From positions 9,454,001 to 9,518,000 of the forward strand of contig WPIO01000004.1 of NCBI GenBank assembly GCA_009760855.2: a DNA stretch of 64,000 nucleotides. Reading direction: 5' to 3'. Of the stretch, positions 1 through 40,900 are shown piece after piece; within the stretch, counting starts at the first letter, position 1, and each line of letters starts with the position of its first letter. This DNA comes from Cristatella mucedo (taxonomy: Eukaryota > Bryozoa > Phylactolaemata > Cristatellidae). Position numbers and translations under genes: made by a program. A model generated the notes under the pieces. That model ran no database searches. It was not told the origin of the DNA and saw only the letters and a program-made list of their open reading frames with translations.

Positions 1-26421
<26,421 letters not shown>

Positions 26422-26639
26422 ATGGTGTTGATGACCTGCCAGAGTCGTCATTTCAAGTTATGTCACGTGACTGGTTGTCGTGGAGGTAAGTTCTTATAGT
26501 ACAGCGTGTGCAATTGAAGTTGTATTGCAACTTGTACGATCCATTAAATTGTTACTGGCTTCTGATGCCTGTGCCATTTTATTTATTGTGCCTTTTTTAA
26601 CACTGATCAAGGCCTGCTGCTTGTTAATGTTTTTATTTC

Positions 26640-26770
26640 AATAGTTTGTTGCCTATGCTCACTACGTGGTGTGAAGTTCTTATGCTGACCCACAAGGCCT
26701 GTCGTGGCTTGGCTCCTTCGTACATGGCTGAACTACTGCACCAATTTTTAGCCTCCTCGTGGCTCCAGCT
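26640..26770 (+). repeat. LINE reverse-transcriptase fragment
   Basis: Encodes VLMLTHKACRGLAPSYMAEL followed by LHQF, the segment before the YGDRAF/APKxWN end of L2-like enzymes. Confidence 0.6.
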
Positions 26771-26962
26771 CCTGTATGGACAATAAATTTTCTATTCCTA
26801 GTAAACTTATTGCATGGGCATGAAGAAGTGAAAAAAGACAGATTTAGAAGTTTAGAGGTCATAAATGGAAATTCGTACATAGGTGTGCGCATTTTTTTTT
26901 AGTGCCTGTATCTAATCACGGCTTAATTCTTTTGATGCTAGTAAGCTGAAAATTCCTCCCTG

Positions 26963-27086
26963 ATTTGGCCCAGGGGTGAGGTGCTCGCCTTCGACGACCA
27001 AGGTCGTGAGTTCGAGCCTTGCCGTGTATGTTAAGTGCCTGGATAGAGATTAAGTTCTCTTGGGGCGCTATACAAATGAATTATAT
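26963..27086 (+). mobile_element. SINE family 1
   Basis: TTGGCCCAGGGGTGAGGTGC head, B-box-like GAGTTCGAGCC, tail TGCCTGGATAGAGATTAAG then TTCTCTTGGGGCGCTATAC. The tRNA-like boxes are the clearest of the set. Confidence 0.85.
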
Positions 27087-28250
27087 TTTATATAGACATT
27101 CATGACTGGAGCCGGTGCGATCATCCTGTGATAGTTCGTTTTAAAATGAAACCTCAGATGCCGTGCAGAGGTTTAGGAGAGAAGCTGGCTGAACCAGTTA
27201 GGTTTGCCTGCATGAGTGTACGGATTATACAGGAAGTATTTAGACCTTGACTTTGCCAGAGACAGCCAATCTTAAGAAGGCTAGGTGGCGTGTTGGATTA
27301 AAAACCTCCCGGCAACCTACTTAGGGCTTATTCATGTAGGCTAGAGCCCGTTGGCCTCCCTTTCTTTATGCCTGTGATAGTTGGCAGTAGTAGTCCTATC
27401 GTCATCATGTGCAGCAGCCGAATTCGGGTCAACGTTTCTGATTTTAACCCAGCAGGAGGCAGGATTTGTTTCGCTGTTCAATTTATGTTACGATTGCAGT
27501 TGCCTTCGCGTTTACCACTAACAAATACCGCTGCCTTGATAGAACACAGCCTGAGGTATTTTAAGAAAGCCTATAACTAATTGGTTATTATTACACATAA
27601 AAACGTAATATTTCGCATAAACAAACGTCGAGCAGCGAACCAAACTGGAGCACTCAAACCTCGGAGGCACGGCAGCTGCACGACTTGAACAGAGTTAGGC
27701 CTACACAACCATTGACGTTCATAGCCCTTACTGTACTTGGTTCATTGGTACAAGTAGTCTCACACTGTTATGGTTTGCACATTGCATGCTACTCTTACGT
27801 GTTTGGCTGCCATCCTTAGGAACCGCTCGCTCGTTCGTATAAGCACATACACCTCTGACAATTTTTAACAAGGTAACTAAGTGGTTAAATAATCTCGTCT
27901 TAGAGGAGGACATGTCTGCAGTCGTCTTCTGAGCTTCGGTCCGCTACAGCTGGTTTTTGGTTTCTCCATTTTCTTTTGTTACAGCTGCATTGTGCAGGCT
28001 TCGCTTTATGCAACAGCTACCAGCGAAACTAGCTACCTCAATGTGAAGGCAATTAGAAAATCCTCGGCTTGTTTCCGAATTAAAAACTCTGCAATCACTA
28101 CTGCGTCACGGCTGCTAGCTGTCTTCATTATCTAGATTATGCCGCCTTGCGATCCATCGTGCTTGCTGGGACACGAAGGTAGGCCTAAACTTCAACAGGA
28201 CAGTGCATCATGTTTGAAGATGAATGTGTGTCTTCTGTGCTACTGCATTT

Positions 28251-28347
28251 GACCGAGGTATGGCATCGTGGGCTCAAGCCACGTGGTATAAGTGAAACGC
28301 CAGAAGATATTAAGTTCTCATAGGGTGCTATACAAATGAATTATATG
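28251..28347 (+). mobile_element. SINE family 1, 5'-truncated
   Basis: Lacks the A-box part; keeps CATCGTGGGCTCAAGCCACG and the tail AAGTTCTCATAGGGTGCTAT. Confidence 0.7.
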
Positions 28348-28819
28348 AGAAGTGCACAGCTTTACGGCCTTTCAATCAAAAGTCCATAGGCAGACGTGAA
28401 CGCTGCGACAAAGCTTTTTTAATTTTTGCTACTGAATGAATAGACCCAGTATCGTTGCCACAAGAATATGACATTGTATAACATATAATTCATTTGCTGC
28501 CAGTCGTTCCAAGCGTGTGGTAAGCGGCTTCCCGCTATGCAGAGTTCAGTGTGAGCGCTCGTGTCTGAATCAAGACAGGTGCATCAAAATGCACATTGAT
28601 TACACGGCATGGTGTCGACAAAAGCGATTTCGACAACTGATGCGACCCTTCAACAAATACTCATGAACTATCAATTTTATTAATTAAATCGCGGTTGGCC
28701 TAAGCTGACACACGGGTGTACACAAACGTACACAAACACACACATACACAGGGAGATACTTGCACACACTGCTATCCGATTTTCTTTGGAAATCGAACAC
28801 CGAACAGGAATAGCAGTGT

Positions 28820-28916
28820 TCAGGTTTTTTCCAAATGTGGTTCGTCGTCATCTGAGTCGAACTCGACGCCTTGCTCCTTCACCCATTTTCCGAATGCATC
28901 GCGCTGCCAGCCTAAA
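28820..28916 (-). CDS. terminal exon of the unidentified minus-strand gene
   Basis: Acceptor TTTTTTAATTTTAG, then LGWQRDAFGKWVKEQGVEFD, SDDDEPHLEKT and stop (28820-28822). The split Gly codon joins to the exon ending at 29599 (LRG-LGWQRD). The compact Trp-containing helix followed by an acidic Ser/Asp tail looks like a conserved C-terminal motif. Confidence 0.65.
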
Positions 28917-31900
28917 CTAAAATTAAAAAACATGACCACCCGTGTGGCTTGCAACACCTGGACTGATACGGAGTTTGGCATCCGGGCAGACCAAGCAGAG
29001 AGGCGACGCTGCAAAAGTAAGTAGACGGGCGACAGAGCGGCCCGGCAGGCAGGCACAGGCAGGCACCGTGGAGCTACTAATGGGAGACAGTGAGCAGAGA
29101 GAGAGAGAGAGAGAGAGAGAGGGGAGAGACAGAAAGACAGAGATTGAGGAGACAGCAAGCTGAGAAAGAAAGGTTAGCTGATTGATGAAGCCACATTTAT
29201 GTATAGCAGCAGAAGAGCTTTCGACTATCACCACTGCTTGCAATGGGCAATAAAGGATTGCCCATTGCAAGACTCGAACCCACGACCTCGGGTCGTGAAG
29301 AGCGAGCGACTAAACCCTGGGCTAAGGCCCAGGTGCTGCAGACAAGAAGGTCGCACGAGGGTCGGAACCACGAGAAATAGAGACATAAGACCAAATGATG
29401 TCCTCGCCCACCAACGAACAGCGGAAGCCAGCTCTTCACGCCTGAGCCTGACATTCAGGGGATGTTCCATGCTTCGGCGGCTGCTGCGCCCCGCCTGCAG
29501 GCGGGCCCGCGGGGCGGCGGCAGCGCCTCGGGGTGAGCTGGCTCTCTTCTGTGCCGCCTCGCAGCGAGCTCCGCTAGCAAGCGAGGCCGACAACTCACCC
29601 ACGCAACCGAACGTATTCTTCGGCCGCCCTGTCTTTAGCCGATGTAGACGCAGCCGTCGTCGCGAGCTCTGGTGGATAGCTTAATGGCGTCCGCTTGAGA
29701 GCCGGTGCGTCGGGAGCCAAGACGTCACGTGACGCACGGGCCGATCCGCTGCTCACCACTGAGCTCTTCGGCACGGCCAGTTCGGCACACGGGACGGGCC
29801 GAGACCGAGAGGTCGGACAGTGGGCGAGATGACTGGGCACATGGTGCGGGGAGCAGCTCGGCGGCTGCGAGCTCGCCTCGGCTGCTTTTTGCAGCTGCGG
29901 CCTGCCGGTGCCAGTGAGGGTGACAGTAGGCGCCAGCCGGTCTTGACAGATGTCGTCGTAGTGAGTGAGACTGCCCGTGCGCTTGTGTTTGGACACGTAC
30001 GGCCTGACGCAGACAGGCTGAGCTGCCTCGTTGCATTCGGCCTTGACCTGTCGGATGATGTCCTTCACCTGCTTGCCGAGCAAGCTGCTGCCGGCGTGAT
30101 GGCTGCTTTGGGAGCTTGTGTCGGTAACAGGGCGGGCTGCTCCTCGGAGCGTGCGAGTGTCCCCGGGGGTCTGACAGGCCTGCGATGATGCAGCGGCCGT
30201 CGAAGCTGCATCCTTCACGGTCTGCGAAGCGTAAATACTGTCCAGGTTAATTCGCATTCGCTACGACAGCAAAATGGCAAGCCTGGGAAGCCTGCACAAT
30301 GTGAAACCAAACGGTCGGCACGTGGAAGCTGGAAGAAGGTCTCAGCCAAAGTTCAAAGCTTCCTGCCAGATGGAGCACAGCCGAGGCAATAGCAGACGTG
30401 TAAATGTAAGCCAAAATGTAAGCTTCTAGCTGGAACAAGGCTACGGCGGGTCACTTAAGAGGATGCAGCCCGACAAAGCGCTGGCTTGGCGGCATGCGTG
30501 TACCTACCTGGCCGGTTCGATACATATCCGCGGTGAGCATTCATGCAGAACAACACCGCTCGAACGAAGCTCTGGGTATAACACAGGCGAGTGGGTGCAT
30601 GCACACGATCGATACAGGGCTAAGAGGTGGATGGAAGTGGATGTGATAAAAAAGAATGCTGCCTGAGCAACAGGTGACGACATAAGGCCACTGAGGAGAG
30701 CGTACGACGGAAGCCGGGCACGGCCACAATTCGAGCACGAGCAAGTGGTGAACAGGCCAGCAGCAAGGCCTCGAGCAGTCACTCCTCAATGCTCTAATCA
30801 AGCAAATGTAAAGTGCCTAGAAAGAGATTCCGAGTTCTCTGAGGGCTCTATATAAAATGCATTATTATTATCATTGTCAACAAATGATTTGGGTTGGAAA
30901 AGGTATGACCGCAGCAACTACGGTCGACCGGGCCAGCAGCTCTCAACGACGACATGAGGCAATTGCTAGTGCCCTGCCGAGCGCAGACCTGCGTCAGTGA
31001 ACTCCCTCTCTGGTATTATGCCGGAGCAACAGGCAAAGGTTCGATAGAGGTTGGCTAAAACTCCAGAGCGACTAGAAGAACCTTGCATCAGCCTCATCGA
31101 TTTAGGACCCGATAAGGTAGGTCCCGACAAGCGGTTCTTCCAAGGTCAAGTCCTGGCCTTGCCAAAGGGTCGGTCAGGGTTGCCAGTGGTTGGATAACCA
31201 CCGTCTGTTGCTCCGGAACTCTGAACCGTAAGTGAGGGGTGCCAGATGTGAACATTCTCGGTCGCTAGGCGGGCTGGCGGTGGCGACCAGGCACAGTGGC
31301 ACTGCTAAGAAGCGATCGCCGTCACTGCAGCAGAACAGAGGTAGGTTGCGCCAACATGTTGTCCGTAAAACCAGCAGCAAGATCTCTCTATGTCCATCAC
31401 CCAGAAAACATGCACACAAATGGAAAACAAGGAATTGAGAATCTATAATAATTTTGGGTAGTCTGGATTTCTTTGAGACTGGACATCTAAGTGGCTTTAG
31501 TATATTTTTAAGAGGTTTGCTTGCAGGTCTAGCTTTCATAGTTACATGATACAGTGTTACAAATAACTGAACGAACGAGGACTTGTTTAAGGACGCTTCA
31601 GTGACACCCAGTGGATAGCAAAGGCACTGTACTTGCACTACGATGCATTGATTTTAAAATAAGACAGCAAAGCAGTCCCAGAACGTCCAAATGCATGGGA
31701 AAGCAAGCACTACAAATTGCTAAAGCATGACCACATAATGAAATACGAACATAATAAGTGAAGCATAAAATGGTAGCTATTCAATACACCCTGCTAATAT
31801 GCCTTGAAATGCCCTGGCAACCTGCCATGACACCAGGAGAGGAAGCTAAAAGTCTGCCATCAAAGATAACATCATGATTTCAAGCAGAATCTGAAAACTT

Positions 31901-34900
31901 ATCGCAGTGAGCCCTACCCCTAATCGCAGACAAGAATGAATACAATGCTGCTTAGCAAGTACGGTCTGTAGTAGGGGAGAGGTGACACGGCTGGCAGGCG
32001 TCGTCAACTATAATCCAGTACTACACGCCGTGGACTTGGACGGTCTCACCGAGCACAGTGTAAATGTTATGTTAATAAATTTTAATGTTAAATGTTAATA
32101 GAAGTGGCAGGACATCGCCCTAATGGTACCTTGCAAGGAAGTACCACGAGTACGGTGATGTGGCCAGCAAAAACGACCTGTTGGTAAATTTTTACTAATT
32201 GTAAAATACCTGTTCCACACATGAATATGAAGTCCTAATCAGTCATAAAGCATAGAATTGACTTAACTCTCCCATCGTTTAAATTCAACTTGGTACCGGT
32301 TGTCAGCTACTATCGATGCATGTGGAGAGCTTTTGTAGTTTTATTAATTAAGTCTCCCAAGCAGTCGATGCCATAGGTAGTAGCAGCTCCTTTCACCTAG
32401 AAGTTAACTCCTTCTTTGGAGCTCTGATGCACCCTGATGCCCCCTTCACTGCCGTACTTCAGCAACCTGCCTTTGAGGCCTGGCCGGCACGCCACAGCAA
32501 CCTCCAGCGACCATTGGCGGATATGCGGAAAAAGTACATGCAACCAAACTCGAATCAATGCTGACCGCACGTGCCTTGCGATCTTGATTGCTGGATGCCA
32601 AAGAAAGCTGATGCTGCCTTTTAGTCACCAAGTACTCGAGCTCCTCTTTTCTCTTAAGGTACTGTTCATAATCTATAAATGAAAGAAAGGATCAGTGAAT
32701 TGAATAGTCGAATAAAATGCACAACGCCAAATAGCAAACGGGGACTAGCTTGCTCGTGAATAAGAAAGCACGCTATCGATATATCCGGATGCAGGTGAAC
32801 GTGCAGGTAAATTGGTAGAGCAGAATGTAGCAGTGACGCAAAGTAAGGCGTTTAACGCGAAGCCCGCTTGCCTATCCCACTGGATGAAGTGAACGTGACA
32901 GCAACGGCACACGGACGCACCAGCCAAGTTGCGCAGCAAGATGGATCAACAAAAATATTGCCACAAAACTGTGCGTTTTAGTTTGTCTGCTCCGAAAGCA
33001 CAGACCAACGATGTCACGGCCTACCTGACTTGACGACAATTAAAAGAAACTAAGAAGAGGTGCTCCTTACAGCATTAGCTCCGGCAGTGTGAATTGCCCT
33101 TTGTGTGCTTATGCATGTTGACATTGAGTGTGTACTGTGCTAACCAATTGATACCTTTTCCAGCCTATGCAAGTGCGTAGGAACAGATTTACTTCTCTCA
33201 GGACACTACAACTGCTCTTTTATTATTACTATTATTAACATAGAGGCATCCGAACCCCACCCAGTCAACATGGCCCATTCGTAGTGCCCAAACCATGCAA
33301 AGGGAAGCCTCTAATACAATTCTCAGCAGTCTACTCGTCTATCACCATCTCTCCTATTGGTATTCTCGCAGGCAGAAAACGTAAGTTCTGCGCACAAGTA
33401 CTGATATTTATTACCCTGCTGCATTACTATGAGCCATATTGTGATACTCCAGGAGTCGGACTATTAAGGACAACGAAAGCAAATTGTGTGACTGCTTTCA
33501 CTGCAATCATGGGAGAGAGAGAGAGAGAGAGAGAGACATTTCGGTGAACCTCTCCACTGTGAGCGTGACAGCACACGTGCCAGTGAGCTACCCCCTTTTT
33601 TCACCGCTCTTGCAGCTGTACTACTGCAGGCATGGACAAAACGCTCATTGACTTGGCAGCCGGCGATATGCAGCGATGCCATGTAGAGCGAGGACACGTC
33701 ACCGACACTGCCACTCCCAGGCTGGCCAGGGTGCCGAGCAAGCTGCACGGCGGCAAATGAGCTAACATTATGACGTAAACCAAACCACCTCCACTGGCAA
33801 GACTCTTGGAAAGCAGTTACACTCGTGTAGCATCTACCCTCCCGGATAGCTCCAAGTTCGCTGGATTTAGATGGTCTGCACAATGCCACAGACTGAGGCT
33901 TTTAGCAAACAGCAGGCTGGCAGACGATACACTGCTTACAATGCAGTCACGGCGAGGGTGAGGTCACTTACTTTCGGCATGCTTCTTGCCTCTCCTGTGA
34001 ACTGCCAGCATGGGAGCAGTGTCGAACAAGGGTCGGTAATGGCAAACCATGCAGGCAAACCTGCGTGTGGAAAAATCAAACGCTGCCTACGTTGCACGAT
34101 TACAAAAGCATCATAGCAAACTGATTGATTGCCAGCCATCAAGTGTACTGCTGAGCCTATGCATCTGCAGCACATCGACGCATCCCATTGCTTAGCACAG
34201 GCTCCGATGAAGGAGTAGCAACCGGTGCGAGTGGCAAGAGGCACTGCACGACTCTGGGGAAGCAGCTCTGAAGCCGAGCATTTAAAGCAGCCTCCTCTGT
34301 CCGGAGAACAAGCAAGAAAAGCCAGAGGTAAAAAAAAAGAGTAAGGCACTGACCAGCGTTACCGTACCTGCCATTCTTCGTGAGCAACGCCTCACCTTCC
34401 GGAATGCCTTCCTGAACGAGCTCTTCAATCCGTTTTCTCTGCAGACACAGACATGCGATGTTTCGGGTTGTGAGCACTACTGGCAGCTAACAAAGGCACA
34501 TAACGATGAGGCAATTTTAGCCACGGCAAAGCTTGGTAGGAAAGCAAAATTCTACACACTAAAGCTACCATACGAGTGACACCGCATGCATATTGCAAAT
34601 GTGTAAATGGGTCCTCCAGAGATCCTCGAGTTCAACTCCTGAGGATGGTATTACATATCGATTGTTTACAGCACAGCCCCATCCATTTACGACGGTCAGT
34701 GCTATATGAATCCGGCTAATGCATGATTACAAGTCTTGAAAGCTACTGAATGCCAAACAGGCCGATGGATGGGAATGCACAGATGCACATATTGTGATAC
34801 GTTTCAATGTGCAGGTAAAATAGTGCACTTTAATAACCCAAATGACCGCAATGCAACGAATTTCACTCCTTGGCCGTTTTATTTTCTCTGTGACTCATGC

Positions 34901-37900
34901 AAATGGCCCAACTCTCATCAAAGGTCACTCTCTCAACCAGCCGTTCTCACGAAACTATACATTCTTTCAACTACTACAATTACCAAATAATGTACGTCTG
35001 ACCACATTCGGATCTGTATTCCTCAATACGAGCCCCTTACGGTGTTAACAATCGCGAAACCTGAAGAGCCTTGATAGTAAAGCAATTTCCAAGAAAACAT
35101 TTCCTTTGCCACATCTGCTTTATCCTCCATCTGATATACCCTCACTGTAGAACGCTGCCTCAACCCAATACTTGTTTGCGATGCTCTGTTCCAGTTGGCT
35201 CCTATGACTATGTGCGACTTACGTCCTTGTGAAGACAGCCTGTGGTTTACGACCGATGTTAAACTGGCTAGAAATACTAAGCGTAAGTTTGAAAAGCCAT
35301 AGCCAATGAGGACTGACAGTGACACACATGAGGACTATTGTAGGTTTTATTGTAGGTTATACCAATCCATTATAACCAAGGTCGAGTCTGGCTGATGGCA
35401 CACTTAGTAAGGCGGTAGCTCTTCACAACCATGGCCTAGAGGTCGCGGGTTCTAATCCTACAGTGGGCGATCCTTTATTGCCCCTGCAAGCGATGGTGAT
35501 AGCCTTTAAGGCTCTTCTGCAGCTATATAAAAAGAGGCTGTTAAATCAGCTAGTGTTTCTGCAACAATATTATGCAATCACAGCTGCACAATCCAAAAAT
35601 GCTGACGTCGAAATTCAACCATGTCCTTATTGCCACTTAAGTTAGCACCATCACACCTAGTGATCCTTGCGGTGATCTATAGTGTGGTTTGTCTAGCTTC
35701 ATTGTTAGCAGGCTTAGCAAAATCTGAGTCTATCCTCTAGAAGACATCCTCACTAAAATCTTCATCCCTTGTTCCTTCATCTTCTTCCCCAATGCCCAAA
35801 TTCATCCTGTGTGGTAAGACGCTTACAGTTGGTGCAGAACTCGGCAGCCAGGCTTATCTATCATCCACTTTGTACTTGCCACATTTTGCCACTTACCGAT
35901 CTGCACGAGCTGCCTATCAAGCAGCTTATCAACTTCAAGATTCCATCACTCCCCTTGAGGTCCATCCATTTGTTAGCACTGGCCTAGCCATCTGAATTAG
36001 TCTCACGTCAGGCCTCCCGGCACACCGCACCCCTCCCCCTGACTCTGGTCGATTGGTTGTGCCCCTGATTAACTTCGAATCACTTTCAGACCTTCGGTTG
36101 CTAGGCTCCTAAAGCGTGGAGCTCACTCCCGACCCCTGTCACGACATCCCCTGACTTGACATTTAAAAATAAGCTAAAAACGCACCTGTTTCACAAAAGC
36201 ATTTGGCAGGTCCTTATGATTTGTCTTTTGTGTGCAAGCAAGCGTGGCTTACGAAACTGTGCACCTGTTCAGTGCATGTTACAAACCAGGGGTCATATGA
36301 ACCAGCCACCCCAAGGTGCCTTCTCAAGCGATTTTGCATGCTTGTCTAAGCATGGTAATTAGGTACTTTTGCATGCTTGCCCAAGCATGATACCTTGTTT
36401 GTCATTAACTCGTGGCTATTGTTTCCCTTGCAGCCAGTTGCAAAGCACCCGAATAGGGATTCAATTCTCCAAGCAAACTATACAAAAAACCCATTAGTGC
36501 AATTGCTATTATGAATATTATTACGTAATGCGACTTCGTACTAGGCCGTGAGCTAGCATAAAAAACAGTAATCTGGACTAGCATATACACTGTCACTTCA
36601 GTACGATTCCAACTCGTTATTCCAGCTCAGCATAATAGACCCCCCTCCCCTGGCCCCCCCCCGTGATTCAGGGACCACGAGCAAAACCAGTGGCAACGTC
36701 TACATGCGCCAGGAATGCCGAGCCACAAATCGGGGCAAGTTTATTTAACCAACTTTTGCAGCCGTCCCCTGCCAAGGCCTCACGAGCAGTGAGGCTCACT
36801 TCGTTTACCCACCTCGTTCCTGAACGAATGCATTAGCCTCTCACGCCAGAGGGCGGCACCAAAGCGAGCTGCATGCTTAACTGCTTCTAGTCTGCTCTAC
36901 TTTACACAATGTTAGCACATTAACAGTAATCTACTGGGGGTCCTTGCATCCTGCACATGCTATACAACCAAAATAATAGCTATTTGTTTAACAAACTCCG
37001 TGCTCAACAAATGCAATCACAATAGAGGAGCCGCATTGTATAGCTATATATCGGTGGTTAATGCTGCAAGCGACCATGAAGGATTTTTCGCAGTGATTTT
37101 TGGCAGGTTTGGCAGGTGCTCACGACCACAGACAAAGTCACCACGGTTTTTGAATGACGTTTGCAATTAATGAATTGACAACAAGCAAGCGTTCTCACGA
37201 AAAACCAAAGGCCAGGCTAAAGAATTGACAGGAAATCCAAGCATAAAGTACTGTGGATATACGGTGCAACGTCCTACTGTCGCTCAGTGCCAGCGGGTCC
37301 GAAACCTAAGACACGCCCATGCTCTGAGAAAGCAGCGCCTGCTAGCCATAACCTGGCAGGTATTAACTAGATCAGAGAGACCCCGCTACCAGGCGTAGAG
37401 CAGCACCCGTGCCTACGGGTCCCCCTAAGCCCTAGAACCTAGAACTTACGCACTACAACTGAAATCCTATATACAAAGCCAGAGAGCAGCATGACCGTAA
37501 ATCCTAAACCTGAGTCCTGAATAAGAGCGTGCGACCTCGAGAGGGCTCCATTCAGATTCGGTGGGGAGGAGGAAAGACAGTATCAGAGTCGAGGCTTGAA
37601 TTACGACACGCCACTTGGGCAGCGGTCGAAGACAGCGAGTCAGTGGATATGCAGTAACCACGGTACAGAGGTTGAATTTCCATGCGGTGGCGTTGACAGT
37701 CCGCACGGCTGTCGGGCGCAAACAGACAGCTAGCAACAATCACCACACGGTCAAGCACTGGAATGCGCAAGTAAAACACATCGCAAAGGAGCCGAGCTTA
37801 AACGTGCAACGGCAACGACGAATAGCCACGCTCACGTGGATACTAACGATGCTACGTCGCAAACAGATAGGCCGTCAGGCGTCGCGCAACCCACTCAGTG

Positions 37901-40900
37901 CCAAGCGGAGCAAGCTATCTAACTATGAAGCACTCACACATTGGAGACTGGCCTTCTACAATGTCAAGAGCGAGTTCGGGTCATTACTTTCAAACTGTTG
38001 TAAAGCCCGCTATCATCACCTTCGCGTTTAAAGGACATTCTCCGCGAGGATTATACCTCCTGCACAAAAGAGGGGTCCGGAAGTAGCACCCTGGCGTTAC
38101 TAATCTGCGACCGGCTCATTGGCAATTTCAGCTACGGTAACTCAAATGGGATGCCCCCTTGATCAGATATGACTGACTTCACGCAGCGATGGTAATGAAT
38201 ATCTCACTTACTTAATTAAGGCTCGGGCACCGAGCAAAGCCCAGCTATATGGCTAGGATGTTACTCATCCACGCTTTGTTGTACGTGTGTGTATCTGTGG
38301 ACATTGCGCTGACATCGATTGAGCTCGCTGAAGCTCTGGGATAAGCTCACGATCCTTGCAACGCTGCACCCTGAACAGAACTGAGGCAAAGATGCTAGCA
38401 CAACGAGCCGGCTGGCGGTGTTTCATTGCTATCCTAATTGAGAGAAATGCCCAATGGAGAGATTTTTAAACGAGAATTGCGCCTACATTGTCTATACCGT
38501 TTGGCAGCGTTTTTTATGGGATTAATTAATGATCGTTGGAATGAAAGCTTTTTATTTTGGATCTTCCCTTGACCTCTATGTGTCCCTTGACCTAATATCT
38601 CCCTTTGACCCCTATATCTACCCCTGGAGAACACGTACTTCCCGGACTTGTCACTTAAGGCGAGCGCACTGGCCTGGAACTCTAGCAAGATGCTCACAGC
38701 GTGCATCGAAGAGTAGGGGGATTTTCTGTCCTACCTAATTTAAATAGCCTTTCCTGCTTCTAAGAATGACCGCTTTTTGTGAATCTTTTTTAAAAAGTGG
38801 CACAATCGCAAGCCTTTAACATAGTTTAAAGGCTCACCAGACGATCATTGGTCGTTGACCTTAATGATCTGAAATTTTCTATTGAGACAGAGGGGGTTTC
38901 CAGTATTTTTAAGATCTGGTTACGAAAGCCTGCAGGAGGGCAAATAGTCTTCATAGGGGATGTAGGCTAGGTTCAAGCTCTGCAAGTGATGGTACCAGTC
39001 CATTCCAGCTACGGTGTCTAAACAGGTCTTCGGGCTGCGTTCATTCGGTGCGGATATTCGCAGGCTTTGCCTTATTGGAATAAGACAATAACTTTGACGG
39101 GCTGAATTTTTTTACACTTATTCGACAGGCAAAACATGAACATGCTGCCAGAAAATGATACCGTCTTTTTTTTAAAGAAGCCATACGAGGAAAGGCTGAA
39201 AAGAAAATTTCCCGTAAAGCTACACAGATTGCCTCTAGAGGGAGCGCAAGGTATAGAAGGACGGTAAAAAGGCGAAAGCGCGGTGCCTCTTAACAGCTCT
39301 AGCTCCCAATAAGTATTCGGGGTGTAACACTGCGGCTAAGGAATTGCGTGAAAATGTTTAATCAGGTCTGTAAGCTGCGACGTCCCATCGGTAACCAGCC
39401 GCTGCAAGTTGCACCGTGATGTCAACAGCCACTTAGGTCGGTCTCGTTGCTCTAGCAATGGACCGCCGTGCGACCGAATGAGGAGTTTATCTATTGAGCC
39501 TAAACCCCCAACCCAAGAAAGCCAGCAGCCTTTCCGGCTGGCTGCAAAGATTGCAGAGAGGCGGCTCGTACTTCTAAGACTTTAGCGAATACAATAATTG
39601 ATTATAAAGTATTACGGCGTGCTCCAAAGGCTTGACAGCACTGTAGATTCAAGCCATTTTTTCAAAAAAGGCGACCAGGTTTTTTTTTAGACGGCGGCGT
39701 TGGAGCGGCACTCCTTCTGTGCTCGCGTTCAGCGTCGGTTTCCACATAGTCGCCATCATTTTTTCAAAAAGAGTAAGATTATGTGTTCAGAGTTGTTAAG
39801 CGAGTGGCTCTTTTGGACAGGCTTAAAGAGGCCAGGTGGTGTATTTCGGCTCAGGGCTCGGGCGCCTCCGGCTCTACAAAGCGGGAGCCGAAATCCCTAA
39901 CTAGTATATAATAATTATAACAATAATGCACTTGATAAAGCGCCCTCAGAGAACTCAATCTCTTTCTAGGCGCTTTACATTTGCTGCAAAGGGAAATGCA
40001 ATTGAATGGTAGGTAAAATCATGCTTGAAAAACAAACAAAATGAATAACATGGTTAGGGGTGACATGCACAGGATCAGCATGCAATTGTGGTTAGTGGCA
40101 GCATGCACAGTGTCAGCACGCATAAGCGCATCAAGGACGAATCACAGGGACCCACTAAATGCTGTCCTAAATAAGTGTGTTTTTAAGTTCCTTTTAAATG
40201 TGGTCAGGTCAGGGGATGTTCTGACGCAGGTTGGGAGGGAGTTCCAGTCTTTGGGAGCATACGAACTAAATGCACGGTCTCCAAAGATCAGTAGAACCTT
40301 CTAGGTGTAAGGCGCCTTAGACACGAAGTTTTAGCCTTCGCAAAAAGTTTTGCTAGAGGGTAGCGAATAGCTTTATGGAACTGCTAAAACAACGTAAGTT
40401 AAAATGACAAGTTTCTAGATGAGTTGAAGAGCTTCGCTGAGCGCATTTCGAAATAAATATTAGTCCATACGGTATCGCTGTGGTGAAGTCTGCAAGTAAT
40501 CCGCTCGCTCTTTTCCAAAACTACTTTTTATTGGACGACCACAACGACGCCTCTTCTGTCCATTCGGCCAACCATGGTCGATGAACATCACCAAAATCAA
40601 GACCTGCTCAGTCAAGAATTCGAAGACCCAGCTAGTTTACGCATTTTTGGCGTTGCGTCAAGATTACTGCGATTACTTTTATTCATGACTCTCTACCTGT
40701 ACCTGTAATAAAAAATATAATTCATTTATCTAGTGCCCTGAGAGAACTTAATCTCTATTCAGGCGCTTCACATGCGCCACGGGGCGCGAGCCTACGATCT
40801 CGGCCAAACCTTGGTCGGGGCGAGCACCGTCACCGCTGGGCCAACAATTGCTCCTACTGGTGCAAAGCTCGTTCGCGATCTGTCGTCGACGTTGTAGCTG

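Larger units (their letters stand above)
26422..28819. other. intergenic region between CABIN1 and the minus-strand gene
   Basis: The 3' ends of the two genes face each other. Contains a LINE reverse-transcriptase fragment (26640-26770) and two family-1 SINE copies (26963-27086 and 28251-28347). 27090-28250 and 28350-28819 hold nothing recognised. Confidence 0.6.

Noticed and set aside
37615-38031. 138-codon plus-strand frame
   Set aside because: No domain, no splice context and overlapping frames of similar length on the minus strand.
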